DNA of 7,850 nucleotides from Gammaproteobacteria bacterium (GCA_025360985.1 JANYBA010000153.1:1-7850), one strand, 5' to 3'; shown: positions 1-7,361, counted from the stretch's first letter. The notes: generated from the letters alone by a model not told the origin. A program made the numbers and translations.

Positions 1-1
1 C

Positions 2-364
2 CGGTTCGAGGCCGAGTTCGCCCACCGCTACGTGCAGGCGTTCGGCCCGATCCGGTACGAGCCGCGGGCGCTGATCCACCACCTGGCGGTGCCCAGTGGC
101 GGCACCCGATCCCATGGCCATCACCTGCGGACGGCGCAGCCCGGCCACAGCGTCGGCGCCTACTACTTCCTGTTGCGCGCCCGGCCGCGGCATTGGCAGT
201 GGCAGCTGCTTTGGCGACCGTTGCGTGCGATTCGCACCCGGCACCATCTGCGCCAGCCGTGGTGGATTCCGGTGACCCTCGTGGCCGAACTGCGCGGTCT
301 GGCCAAGGCTGTCGCCTTGGTGGCGCGAGGCCCGCGACTGCCGTTTTCCGGGTCGGCAACCTGA
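2..364 (+). CDS. Family 2 glycosyltransferase, C-terminal part (5' end outside the window)
   Basis: The reading frame is open from the first bases of the window to a TGA at 362-364 and gives the last 120 residues of a protein whose start lies upstream. The visible start resembles the end of a GT2 (GT-A fold) catalytic domain: an acidic stretch (RFEAEFAHR) followed by RYEPRALIHHLAVPSGGTR. This matches the family pattern in which a 'YxPxAxxxH' strand is followed by a Ser-Gly-Gly loop near the acceptor site. The remaining ~75 residues are basic and aromatic (many R, H, W), which is typical of the amphipathic or membrane-associated tail of polysaccharide GT2 enzymes. The catalytic DxD is not visible because the N-terminus is missing. 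By family, the enzyme would transfer a sugar from a nucleotide donor to a lipid-linked acceptor at the inner membrane. Donor and linkage cannot be read from this fragment. The next gene starts 19 nt later. Confidence 0.72.
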   Translation, partial: RFEAEFAHRYVQAFGPIRYEPRALIHHLAVPSGGTRSHGHHLRTAQPGHSVGAYYFLLRARPRHWQWQLLWRPLRAIRTRHHLRQPWWIPVTLVAELRGLAKAVALVARGPRLPFSGSAT

Positions 365-373
365 TGCGACCCC

Positions 374-378
374 GGGGA
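374..378 (+). promoter_or_regulatory. Ribosome binding site deciding the TTG start of the first GT4 gene
   Basis: GGGGA at 374-378 sits 5 nt upstream of the TTG at 384. It supports that TTG as the start, because no ATG or GTG in this frame lies close by. The nearer ATG at 364-366, overlapping the upstream TGA, is in another frame and stops after 10 codons. Confidence 0.4.
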
Positions 379-383
379 CTTTC

Positions 384-1499
384 TTGCACCTGCTGATCGA
401 CGCGCTTTCGGTCAACAACCTTTCCGGCCGCCATGTATTGGCCGGGCACGTCCGCCAGCTGGTCGCGGGTTTGCCCGACCGCTGGCGTTTCACCGTTATG
501 GTCGGTCGCGCCAACGCCCGCATTGCCGGCGATTTTCCCGAACAGGTGCAACTGCACCGGGCGCCGCTCGGCTCGAGCTGGTTCGGGCGGGCGCTGTGGC
601 TGTCGCGCCACGCCCGCCGCCTGTCGCGCACCTTGGCAGTCGACATGGTTTTCTCGCCGTCGGGAATGCTCAGTGGCGGATTCGATTGCCCGCAAGTCGT
701 GTTGGCGCAGAATCCCTGGCCGCTCATGCCGGGAATGGCGAAAGGCGCCGATTCGCTCAAGGCCATGCTGCAGCGCCGTGAATTCGGCCGGGCGCAGCGC
801 CATGCGAAACTCATGGTGTTCAACTCCGGGTACATGCGCGACCTGTACTCGGACAGGTTCGGGCCAAGGCCGGCAGGGACGATCGTCGCCTACCAGGGAA
901 TCGGGGAATCATTGTTCACCAACGACGCGTGGGCAGCGGAGTCGGCGCGGCGCAAGCCGATGGTGCTGTGCGTGTCGGTCATGGCCAGGCACAAGGCGAT
1001 CGAAGTCCTGGTCGAAGCCTTCCGGATCGCCGGCAATCCAGCCGCGGAGCTGCTCCTGGTCGGCGCGTGGCCGGATCCGGAGTATCGCCGCCAGATCGAA
1101 TCGCTGGTTGAACGCCGTGGCCTGACGACGCGAGTGAAGCTTCTCGGTCATGTCGAGACCGCCAAACTGCATGAGCTCTACGGCCAGGCCCGCGTGTTCT
1201 GCCTGCTCAGTCGCTGCGAGTCGTTCGGCATCCCGGCGCTCGAGGCGCAGGCATTCGGAACGCCGGCGGTCGTTGCCGAAGGTACCGCAGCGCCGGAAAT
1301 TGTCGGGGCGGGCGGAATCGCCGTGCCGGCCGGCAATGCGCTGGCGGCAGCGAAGTGCCTGCAGGAACTGCTCGAGGACGACGCAGCGTGGCAAGAAAAA
1401 TCGGCGGCGGCGCGCCTGAATTCGCAGCGATTCCGTTGGCCGGAATGCAGCGCGCCCCTGGTCGAGGCGGTCGACAGGTTGGGGCATGATGGTGGCTAG
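384..1499 (+). CDS. Family 4 glycosyltransferase (GT-B fold), TTG start
   Basis: This 371-residue protein has the normal length for a single-domain GT4 enzyme. The TTG start puts a typical Rossmann-type first strand (HLLIDALSVNNLSGRHV) at the extreme N-terminus, and a GGGGA ribosome site precedes it. The C-terminal donor-binding domain begins near residue 193 with VLCVSVMARHK, where R202 and K204 fit the usual phosphate-contacting basic residues. It also contains LLLVGAWPDPEY. The EX7E retaining-GT signature is intact at E279 and E287 (ESFGIPALE), followed by a GTPAVVAEGTAAPEIVG loop typical of the family. There is no signal peptide or membrane span, so it should act at the cytoplasmic face of the inner membrane, adding one sugar of a polysaccharide repeat unit from a nucleotide-sugar donor. 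The sugar is not predictable. Its end overlaps the acyltransferase gene by 14 nt, suggesting coupled translation. Confidence 0.88.
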   Translation: MHLLIDALSVNNLSGRHVLAGHVRQLVAGLPDRWRFTVMVGRANARIAGDFPEQVQLHRAPLGSSWFGRALWLSRHARRLSRTLAVDMVFSPSGMLSGGFDCPQVVLAQNPWPLMPGMAKGADSLKAMLQRREFGRAQRHAKLMVFNSGYMRDLYSDRFGPRPAGTIVAYQGIGESLFTNDAWAAESARRKPMVLCVSVMARHKAIEVLVEAFRIAGNPAAELLLVGAWPDPEYRRQIESLVERRGLTTRVKLLGHVETAKLHELYGQARVFCLLSRCESFGIPALEAQAFGTPAVVAEGTAAPEIVGAGGIAVPAGNALAAAKCLQELLEDDAAWQEKSAAARLNSQRFRWPECSAPLVEAVDRLGHDGG

Positions 1500-2667
1500 C
1501 GCGGTCGTCGACAGCAATGCCACGCCACCGGAGGGTGGACTGCAGCGATGGTTCCTGCGCCATGTCGCGCGTCCGCATCCGGCCCAGGAGTTCGTCCCGC
1601 AAATCGACGGCTTGCGTTTCATCGCCATCATGGCGGTCATGCTCTACCACATCCAGGGCTTCGTAGCGGTAAAGGCCGCGGCTGCCGGGCAGGCGACGAC
1701 CGGACTGGCGCAGCGAATACTCGGCGAGGGCAGTTTCGGCGTCCCGTTGTTCTTCGCGATCAGCGGTTACATCCTCTGCCGGCCATTCCTGGGCGGACGG
1801 CAGGTATCGCTCAAGCGCTACTTCACGCGCCGCCTTTCGCGCCTGGAACCACCGTACCTGATCAGCCTGGCGATCATCTTCGTGGCGAAACTATCGGCGC
1901 TGCACCTGTCGTTCTGGAGCTTGTTCCCGAACCTCGTGGCGAGCCTGTTCTACAGCCACAACCTGGTTTACGGCGCGCACAGCGCGGTCAATGGCGTCGC
2001 CTGGTCGCTCGAGGTGGAATGGCAGTTCTACCTGTTGGCGCCGCTCATTTTCCTGGCGGTTGCGCGATCGCCGATGGTGGCCAGGCATGCCGGCCTCCTG
2101 CTCCTGATCGGGCTCGGCGGCTGGGCCTACGATGCCGGCTTCGATGCCGACCACCGGATTCAGCTGTCGCTCCTGCGCTATTTCGGATTCTTCATGGCTG
2201 GCGCCTGGGTTGCGGTGCTCGACGAGGACCATGCGGGATTTGGCCGGGACACGCTATCGTTCGACCTGCTCGGCCTGGTTGCGTGGATCGCCGTCATCGC
2301 CGCCCTGCTCGGCGGCCGCCGGTATTCGATCTACCTGCCGGGACTGACGGCGCTCCTGCTCCTGGCCGGCCTGCGCGGCTCGGTTTTCCGCAAGGTGCTC
2401 GGCTGGTGGCCGATCTACTGCATCGGCGCCATGTGCTACACCATCTACCTTTATCACTTCTTCGTAGTCTCGGCCGCGGGGCGGGCATTCGCCGTACTCG
2501 CGGGGTGGCCGCATTCCGCGGGCCAGTCCTTGCTGGTCTTTGCCATGGTCGCCATCCCGGTCGTGCTCGCGGCCTGCCTGATCCCGTACCTCCTGATCGA
2601 GCGGCCCTTCATGGTCTGGCGGCCGGGCCGCAATCGCCTGGCCGACGCCTTCCGGAGCACGGAATGA
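1486..2667 (+). CDS. Acyltransferase-3 family membrane protein (OafA/YrhL-like polysaccharide O-acyltransferase)
   Basis: This 393-residue protein is polytopic, with about ten hydrophobic segments. The family landmarks appear in order: DGLRFIAIMAVMLYH at residues 41-55, where H55 is the expected catalytic histidine and R44 the conserved arginine; GVPLFFAISGYIL at 85-97; RRLSRLEPPY at 115-124; WSLEVEWQFY at 173-182; YTIYLYHF at 318-325; and a closing YLLIERPF. No SGNH esterase domain is fused at the C-terminus, so this is the stand-alone form. Family members transfer acyl groups, mostly acetyl, across the inner membrane to hydroxyls of surface glycans, so O-acetylation of the polymer made by this locus is the likely job. 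The ATG at 1486 is followed directly by a second ATG at 1489. The first overlaps the upstream gene by 14 nt, with AGG and GGGG purine runs 1-10 nt upstream. The downstream GT4 overlaps by 4 nt. The acyl group and acceptor sugar are unknown. Confidence 0.9.
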   Translation: MMVASAVVDSNATPPEGGLQRWFLRHVARPHPAQEFVPQIDGLRFIAIMAVMLYHIQGFVAVKAAAAGQATTGLAQRILGEGSFGVPLFFAISGYILCRPFLGGRQVSLKRYFTRRLSRLEPPYLISLAIIFVAKLSALHLSFWSLFPNLVASLFYSHNLVYGAHSAVNGVAWSLEVEWQFYLLAPLIFLAVARSPMVARHAGLLLLIGLGGWAYDAGFDADHRIQLSLLRYFGFFMAGAWVAVLDEDHAGFGRDTLSFDLLGLVAWIAVIAALLGGRRYSIYLPGLTALLLLAGLRGSVFRKVLGWWPIYCIGAMCYTIYLYHFFVVSAAGRAFAVLAGWPHSAGQSLLVFAMVAIPVVLAACLIPYLLIERPFMVWRPGRNRLADAFRSTE

Positions 2668-3842
2668 TGCGCGTTGCGATGGTCACGACCCATCCCATCC
2701 AGTACCAGGTGCCGTGGCTGCAGAAGCTGGCGGCACGCGACGGCATCGACCTGCAGGTGTTTTTCGCGATGATTCCCGACGCGCAGGAACAGGGCAGGGA
2801 ATTCGGTGTTTCCTTCGCCTGGGACATTCCCTTGCTGCAGGGGTATTCGTACAAGGTGCTGGAAAACGTCGCCCGCGTGCCATCCCTGACCACTTTTTCC
2901 GGCTGCGATACGCCGCAGATCCACCGCGAGATCCGCAAGGGTCGGTTCGACGCGGTGATCGTCAACGGCTGGGTCGCCAAGACCTGCCTGCAGGCCTTGG
3001 TGGCGTGCCGGCTTTCCGGGACGCCTTGCATCGTTCGCGGCGAAGCCAACGGCCTGCGGCCGCGCGCGCGCTGGAAGCACTGGGCGCATCATGTGCTGCT
3101 TGGTCAATACTCGGCTTTCCTCAGCATCGGCGGCAACAATCGCCGCTACTACCTGGAATCGGGCGTTCGCGCCGACCGGATCTTTTCGACGCCCTACTGT
3201 GTCGACAACGAGCGTTTCGCCAGCGCCGCCGACGCTTGGCGTCGCGAACCGGGCAGGGCGGGACTGCGCGCGCGCTTCGGGCTCGATGCCGACCGGCCGG
3301 TGTTCCTGTTCTCCGGCAAGTTCGTCGAAAAGAAACGCCCCGGGGACGTCATCGACGCGGTCCGCATGCTGGCGGGCGAAGGTCCTCCCGGGGTGCAGGT
3401 GCTCATGGTTGGCGATGGAGCGCTAGGCGCTGAATTGCGCGAACGCGCCGCCGGCCTGCCCGTGCGCTTCGCCGGATTCCTGAACCAATCCGAGATCACC
3501 GCGGCCTATGCGGCGGCCGATTGCCTGGTGTTGCCTTCCGACCATGGCGAGACTTGGGGGCTGGTCGTCAACGAAGGCATGGCCTGCGGACTTCCCGCGC
3601 TGGTCAGTGACCAGGTGGGCTGCGCCGCCGACCTGGTCACTCCGGGCCGGACCGGCGATGTCTTTGCCTGCGGCGATGTCGCCGCGCTTGCGAAGCTCAT
3701 GGGCAGCCGCGGCAGGGATCCGGGCATGCTGAAGCAAATGGGGATCGAAGCACACGATCTGGTGCGCGACGGCTACAATTTCGAACGCGTGGTCGACGGT
3801 GTGATGGCGGCACTGGCTGCGGTTACCGGAACGGAGGGCTGA
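2664..3842 (+). CDS. Family 4 glycosyltransferase (GT-B fold)
   Basis: The product has 392 residues. The N-terminus MRVAMVTTHPIQYQVPWLQK is the opening strand and loop of a GT-B acceptor domain. Further markers are RGEANG (125-130), IGGNNRRYYLESGV from 155, and TPYCVDNERF, the equivalent of the usual 'NGVD..RF' hinge. The donor domain starts with FSGKFVEKKRP (S217 to about P226), where K219 and K223/K224 suit phosphate contacts. LMVGDG and the EX7E pair E296/E304 (ETWGLVVNE) follow, then an LPALVSDQVG loop. All core GT4 elements are present, so the enzyme looks active. It should add one sugar to the lipid-linked repeat unit on the cytosolic side. Donor specificity is not readable. Two adjacent ATGs occur (2664 and 2667). 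The first forms an ATGA overlap with the acyltransferase stop, and GGAG at 2654-2657 is well placed for either. The frame stays open far upstream through the acyltransferase gene, but that part is a shadow. Confidence 0.9.
   Translation: MMRVAMVTTHPIQYQVPWLQKLAARDGIDLQVFFAMIPDAQEQGREFGVSFAWDIPLLQGYSYKVLENVARVPSLTTFSGCDTPQIHREIRKGRFDAVIVNGWVAKTCLQALVACRLSGTPCIVRGEANGLRPRARWKHWAHHVLLGQYSAFLSIGGNNRRYYLESGVRADRIFSTPYCVDNERFASAADAWRREPGRAGLRARFGLDADRPVFLFSGKFVEKKRPGDVIDAVRMLAGEGPPGVQVLMVGDGALGAELRERAAGLPVRFAGFLNQSEITAAYAAADCLVLPSDHGETWGLVVNEGMACGLPALVSDQVGCAADLVTPGRTGDVFACGDVAALAKLMGSRGRDPGMLKQMGIEAHDLVRDGYNFERVVDGVMAALAAVTGTEG
3833..3837 (+). promoter_or_regulatory. Strong Shine-Dalgarno site before the Wzy-like gene
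   Basis: GGAGG at 3833-3837 lies inside the last codons of the preceding GT4 gene, 4 nt from the ATG at 3842 that shares one base with its TGA. It is the clearest ribosome site in the window. It suggests that the polymerase gene can recruit ribosomes itself as well as by coupling. Confidence 0.5.
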
Positions 3843-5263
3843 TGGCGACCTATTTGTTGCTTGCGATCGTGGCGCTATGCGCCTTCCGCTCGATGGCTGG
3901 CTGGCGGACCGGGCTGTTGCTGGTGATCGTGATCGCGGCGATCCAGGATCCGTTCCGCAAGCTGATACCCGGTGCGCCGACCTGGGCATCGCTATCGACG
4001 TTTCCGGTATTCGCCATGGTCATATTCGTTTCCGCGTCCAAGACCCGGGGCTGGTGGACCGAGTTCCGGAAATTCAATCCGAATGTCGCGCAGTCGCTGC
4101 GCGGGCTGATGCTGTTGTCGCTGCCGGCGGCGGTGATCTCCGCCTCCTACTCGAGTGGCTCGTGGCAGCTGACCATCCTCGGCGCGGTTTCGTATTCGTG
4201 GATCTTCCTGGCGATGATCGTCGGATTCCACTATCCGCGGCGGCTCCAGGACCTGCGCAAGTTGCTGATGGTTTATTGCCTTGCCCACGGCGTCATGCTC
4301 AGCGGCGGCATATTCCAGTTTCTTGGCTGGTTTCCCGGTTGGCGGATCCTGGGCGACGACGCCATCGGCTTCAAGTGGCTGCGGCAGATCTACGGCTACG
4401 ACATCCACATCATTTCCGGCTTCTACCGCAGTGGCGACGTCATGGGCTGGCACGCCGCGGCGGTGAGCCTCATGTCCCTGTTGCTCGCCTGGACCGGCCG
4501 CGGAACGCGGCGCTATTTCTGGGTCTTCCTCAGTGCCTTCGCCATCGGCGCGCTCATGCTCTGCGGGCGCCGCAAGATGGTCTATCTGATCCCGGTTTTT
4601 GCGATCGGCCTGATCTGGCTTTACTGGCAGGCCGGTCGCGCAGCACGAGTGTGGGCGGTGGTCGGATTGCTGGCTGTGCCTTTTGCCAGCGTCTGGATCG
4701 GCACGGACCTGCTGGGCGAGGGCTCTGCCCAGATCCACTACTATTCAACCGGCCGCGATGAGTCCCTCGACCAGATCCAGGACCATGGTTTTACCGAACT
4801 GGGTGAAACCTACGATCAAGTGGGCTTTTTCGGTGCCGGCCTGGGTACGGCGACACCCGGGTCGCACAACATCCACGTCGATCGGCCCCACACCTGGCAG
4901 GAAGGCGGCGCGACTCGCGTCCTAGTCGAATTGGGCGTGCCTGGTGCCGTGGGTTTCCTGGCGGTTATGGTCACGATCTTGCTCAGCCTGTGGCGTGTCA
5001 CCAAGGCGCAACTTCGGGCACGTACCCCGCAAGGGCACTACGCCGCCGGCCTGGTCTCGTTCTTTCTCGCCAATGTCGGCAGCCTGGTCGTCAGCGGACA
5101 AATCCTCGCCGACCCTTTCATCGCATCGTTCCTGGGCTTCATGATCGGTCTGACCTTGTCGCTGGAGCGGCCACAACTTGCCGCGATTCCCGCCAACGCG
5201 CTCGCGCAACCGGCGGTCGCCCCCCGGGCGCAAGTAGTGCCGCTACCCGGCACGTCGCGTTGA
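3842..5263 (+). CDS. Wzy / O-antigen-ligase-like polytopic membrane protein (putative polysaccharide polymerase)
   Basis: The product has 473 residues and about 11-13 hydrophobic segments. Examples are MATYLLLAIVALCAF at the N-terminus, LLLVIVIAAI, FPVFAMVIFV, YSWIFLAMIVGF, MVYLIPVFAIGLIWLYW, and a cluster after residue 360 (VLVELGVPGAVGFLAVMV). Between residues about 287 and 360 lies a large hydrophilic loop with TGRDESL (303-309), GFFGAGLGT (328-336), SHNIH (341-345) and EGGATR (354-359), leading into ELGVPG. This layout (Gly-rich 'GxGxGT', then His-Asn, then Glu before 'ELGxxG') is the hallmark of the O-antigen ligase/Wzy superfamily loop in the periplasm. Wzy proteins polymerise undecaprenyl-linked repeat units, while WaaL-type relatives transfer glycan to lipid A. 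The position inside a run of glycosyltransferase genes favours polymerase, but ligase cannot be excluded. The last ~33 residues form an Ala/Pro-rich tail with no family motif. It overlaps both neighbours by one base (TGATG). Confidence 0.82.
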   Translation: MATYLLLAIVALCAFRSMAGWRTGLLLVIVIAAIQDPFRKLIPGAPTWASLSTFPVFAMVIFVSASKTRGWWTEFRKFNPNVAQSLRGLMLLSLPAAVISASYSSGSWQLTILGAVSYSWIFLAMIVGFHYPRRLQDLRKLLMVYCLAHGVMLSGGIFQFLGWFPGWRILGDDAIGFKWLRQIYGYDIHIISGFYRSGDVMGWHAAAVSLMSLLLAWTGRGTRRYFWVFLSAFAIGALMLCGRRKMVYLIPVFAIGLIWLYWQAGRAARVWAVVGLLAVPFASVWIGTDLLGEGSAQIHYYSTGRDESLDQIQDHGFTELGETYDQVGFFGAGLGTATPGSHNIHVDRPHTWQEGGATRVLVELGVPGAVGFLAVMVTILLSLWRVTKAQLRARTPQGHYAAGLVSFFLANVGSLVVSGQILADPFIASFLGFMIGLTLSLERPQLAAIPANALAQPAVAPRAQVVPLPGTSR

Positions 5264-6387
5264 TGGCGGGAAGCCAACGGCCAGTTCGCGTCGCCTTGCT
5301 GTCTACTGCCGCGCTCGACGGCAAGGGCAGCATGCGCGCCTATGCCGATACGCTGCTAGCGGCGATGGCATGCCACGCACGGGAAATCCATCTGGAGCTG
5401 GTCGAACTGGATCCAGCGCCGGCACGCGGGCCTTGGAACCAGCGCCTGCAAACCTTGTTGTTGCCCTTGCGAGCGCGGGCGCAGCGGCGTCGCGCCCCGG
5501 ATTTGTGGCATGTACTCGATGGCAGTCGCGCCTACGTCGCCCGGGCGCTGGGTCCGAGACCGTACCTGGTCACGGTCCACGACCTCATACCATGGCTGCA
5601 GGCAGAAGGCATGTTTCCAGGCGCACCACCGTTGGGAGCCGCTGCCAGGGGACTGTGGCGCAGCAACGGCCTGGCCATGCAGCGCTCGGCATTGCTCGCC
5701 TGCGTCAGCGACTCCGCCCAGCGTGATGCCCGACGCGCATTTGCGATCGCTCCCGGGAAATCGGTGGTTGTGCACCATCCCTTGCGGCCGGCGATGGCGA
5801 TCAGGGCAGGGCAGGCCGCTGCGGCGGCCCGGGACAATGGCGTCGTGCTGCACGTTGGCAACAATGGCTTCTACAAGAACCGGGAAGCGGTGTTGCGAAT
5901 CTTCAGCAAGCTCGATGCCCGGGTGGCGACCCGCCTGGTGATGGCCGGGCCCGCACCCACCGGCGAATTGCTGCGTGCTGGCCACGAACTGGGCATCTCG
6001 AATCGGATCGATTGGGCGGGCGATCCGGACGACGACGCACTGGCAAGCCTGTACCGCCGGTCGTCGGTGTTGCTGTTTCCATCGCTCTATGAGGGATTCG
6101 GCTGGCCGGTGCTCGAGGCGATGGCATTCGGCCTGCCGGTCGTCGCAGCCGATTCCGGTTCCTTGCCGGAAGTCGTCGGCGATGCAGCGGCTTGCCTGCC
6201 GTTGGCCGACGAACAGCAATTCGTTTCGGCGCTCGAACAACTGCTCGCCTCGCCGGAAGTGGCACGGGCGGCAACGGCACGTGGTTTGGCTCGCGCCCGG
6301 CAATTCGGGGCCGAAGAATTTGGCGTAGCCATGAGCCGCGCGTACTTGATGGCGATTGGAAATCAGCGGAAACTCGCAACTCCATGA
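5263..6387 (+). CDS. Family 4 glycosyltransferase (GT-B fold)
   Basis: The product has 374 residues from the ATG at 5263, which shares one base with the upstream TGA and puts the first strand (RPVRVALLSTAAL) near the N-terminus. The acceptor domain shows DLWHVLDG (80-87) and VTVHDLIPW from residue 103, with H106-D107 in the spot common to mannosyl/rhamnosyl-type GT4 enzymes. ACVSDSAQRD lies near the hinge. The donor domain opens with LHVGNNGFYKN (196-206, K205 a likely phosphate contact). It continues through LVMAGP and the EX7E pair E277/E285 (EGFGWPVLE), then GLPVVAADSGSLPEVVGDAA, a textbook family signature. The enzyme is soluble or peripheral and should act at the inner-membrane cytosolic face on the same lipid-linked glycan. 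Its sugar is not predictable, although nearby gmd makes a mannose-derived deoxysugar donor possible. No clear ribosome site precedes it, so it probably depends on coupling to the upstream gene. Its stop overlaps gmd by 4 nt (ATGA). Confidence 0.9.
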   Translation: MAGSQRPVRVALLSTAALDGKGSMRAYADTLLAAMACHAREIHLELVELDPAPARGPWNQRLQTLLLPLRARAQRRRAPDLWHVLDGSRAYVARALGPRPYLVTVHDLIPWLQAEGMFPGAPPLGAAARGLWRSNGLAMQRSALLACVSDSAQRDARRAFAIAPGKSVVVHHPLRPAMAIRAGQAAAAARDNGVVLHVGNNGFYKNREAVLRIFSKLDARVATRLVMAGPAPTGELLRAGHELGISNRIDWAGDPDDDALASLYRRSSVLLFPSLYEGFGWPVLEAMAFGLPVVAADSGSLPEVVGDAAACLPLADEQQFVSALEQLLASPEVARAATARGLARARQFGAEEFGVAMSRAYLMAIGNQRKLATP

Positions 6388-7361
6388 ACAAGAAAGCCCT
6401 GATATTCGGAATTTCCGGCCAGGATGGCGCATTGCTGGCGCTTTTCCTGGCCAACCGCGACTACGAAGTGCACGGTACCTCGCGCGACGCCCAGGTCTCG
6501 TCGTTCGCGAACCTGGACCGTGTCGGCGTCCGCGACCGCGTGAGCCTGCATTCGGCCGCGACCACGGATTTTCGCAGCGTGCTGCAGGTCCTGAGCAAGG
6601 TCGTGCCCGACGAGGTCTACCTGCTGGCCGGCCAGAGTTCGGTGGGTCTTTCCTTCGAGCAGCCGGCGGAAACCCTGGAAAGCATCGCCATGGGAACGTT
6701 GAACCTGCTCGAGGCGATTCGCTTTTTCGGATTCCCGACGCGCCTGTACAATGCCGGGTCCGGCGAATGCTTCGGCAATGTTTCCGTGCCTGCCGACGAT
6801 GAAACGGCGTTCCGGCCGCGCAGCCCCTACGCCGTTGCCAAAGCCAGCGCGCATTGGGCGGTGGCGAACTACCGGGAAGCCTATGGCCTGTTCGCCTGCA
6901 CCGGCATCCTGTTCAACCACGAATCGCCGCTGCGCCCGAGCCGTTTCGTCACCCGCAAGATCGTCGCCGCGGCCTGCCGGATCGCCGCCGGCAGCAAGGA
7001 AAGATTGAAACTTGGCAACCTGGACATCGAACGCGACTGGGGCTGGGCGCCCGAATACGTGCAGGCGATGTGGCTGATGCTGCAACAGCCGACCGCCCAG
7101 GACCTGGTCATCGCCACCGGCAAAGCCCATTCGCTCCGGCAGTTCGTGCAATTCACCTTCGACGAACTCGGCCTTGACTGGCAGCAATACGTAGACATCG
7201 ACGACAGCCTGCGCCGGCCTGCCGACATCGCCCATAGCGTTGGCTCGTCGGCCAAGGCGGAACGCATCCTGTATTGGCGGGCAATGCACGACGTGCGTGC
7301 GGTGATTCGCTTCATGATCGACGCCGAGCAGGGCCGACCTTGGCCCATGATCGCTCCTTGA
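6384..7361 (+). CDS. gmd: GDP-mannose 4,6-dehydratase family protein (extended SDR)
   Basis: The product has 325 residues, slightly shorter than classical Gmd (about 340-370). The NADP-binding GISGQDGALLA (9-19) and HGTSR (30-34) are followed by LAGQSSVGLSFEQP (81-94), MGTLNLLEAIR (103-113) and YNAGSGECFG (122-131). The catalytic Tyr-Lys pair is in SPYAVAK (Y149, K153). FNHESP (177-182), FVTRKI and LGNLDIERDWGWAPEYVQAMW (from 210) match the GDP-sugar binding segments of Gmd. The Thr-x-Glu of classical Gmd is represented by S126-G127-E128, so Ser replaces Thr and Gly occupies the middle position. By family it converts GDP-D-mannose to GDP-4-keto-6-deoxy-D-mannose in the cytosol, the precursor of GDP-fucose, GDP-rhamnose or GDP-perosamine. 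No follow-up reductase, epimerase or aminotransferase gene is in the window. The ATG at 6384 overlaps the GT4 stop. This may be a divergent branch with a related GDP-hexose substrate. Confidence 0.85.
   Translation: MNKKALIFGISGQDGALLALFLANRDYEVHGTSRDAQVSSFANLDRVGVRDRVSLHSAATTDFRSVLQVLSKVVPDEVYLLAGQSSVGLSFEQPAETLESIAMGTLNLLEAIRFFGFPTRLYNAGSGECFGNVSVPADDETAFRPRSPYAVAKASAHWAVANYREAYGLFACTGILFNHESPLRPSRFVTRKIVAAACRIAAGSKERLKLGNLDIERDWGWAPEYVQAMWLMLQQPTAQDLVIATGKAHSLRQFVQFTFDELGLDWQQYVDIDDSLRRPADIAHSVGSSAKAERILYWRAMHDVRAVIRFMIDAEQGRPWPMIAP

Noticed and set aside
909..1650. Antisense open frames of 243 and 147 codons over the first GT4 and start of the acyltransferase
   Set aside because: They are composition-driven shadows: low-complexity R/A/P/H content, no recognisable motif, and they oppose two well-supported genes.
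1548..2663. Upstream extension of the second GT4 frame through the whole acyltransferase gene (a 764-residue open frame if taken in full)
   Set aside because: The upstream part is Arg/Pro/Gly-rich with no domain, lies in a different frame from a gene with all acyltransferase-3 motifs, and the GT4 fold begins exactly at the ATG at 2664. Absence of stops is expected in GC-rich DNA.
4990..5262. Upstream extension of the third GT4 into the Wzy-like gene
   Set aside because: The extra residues are Arg/Pro-rich and unlike a GT-B start. ATG at 5263 overlapping the TGA fits the operon pattern and the family N-terminus.
6192..6383. Upstream extension of the gmd frame
   Set aside because: The nucleotide-binding motif starts 9 residues after the ATG at 6384, as in the family. 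The extension has no similarity to it and lies over the GT4 C-terminus.
5356..6454. Antisense open frames of 358 and 183 codons over the third GT4
   Set aside because: Their products are rich in R, H, Q and P without domain signatures, while the + strand protein carries the complete GT4 signature.
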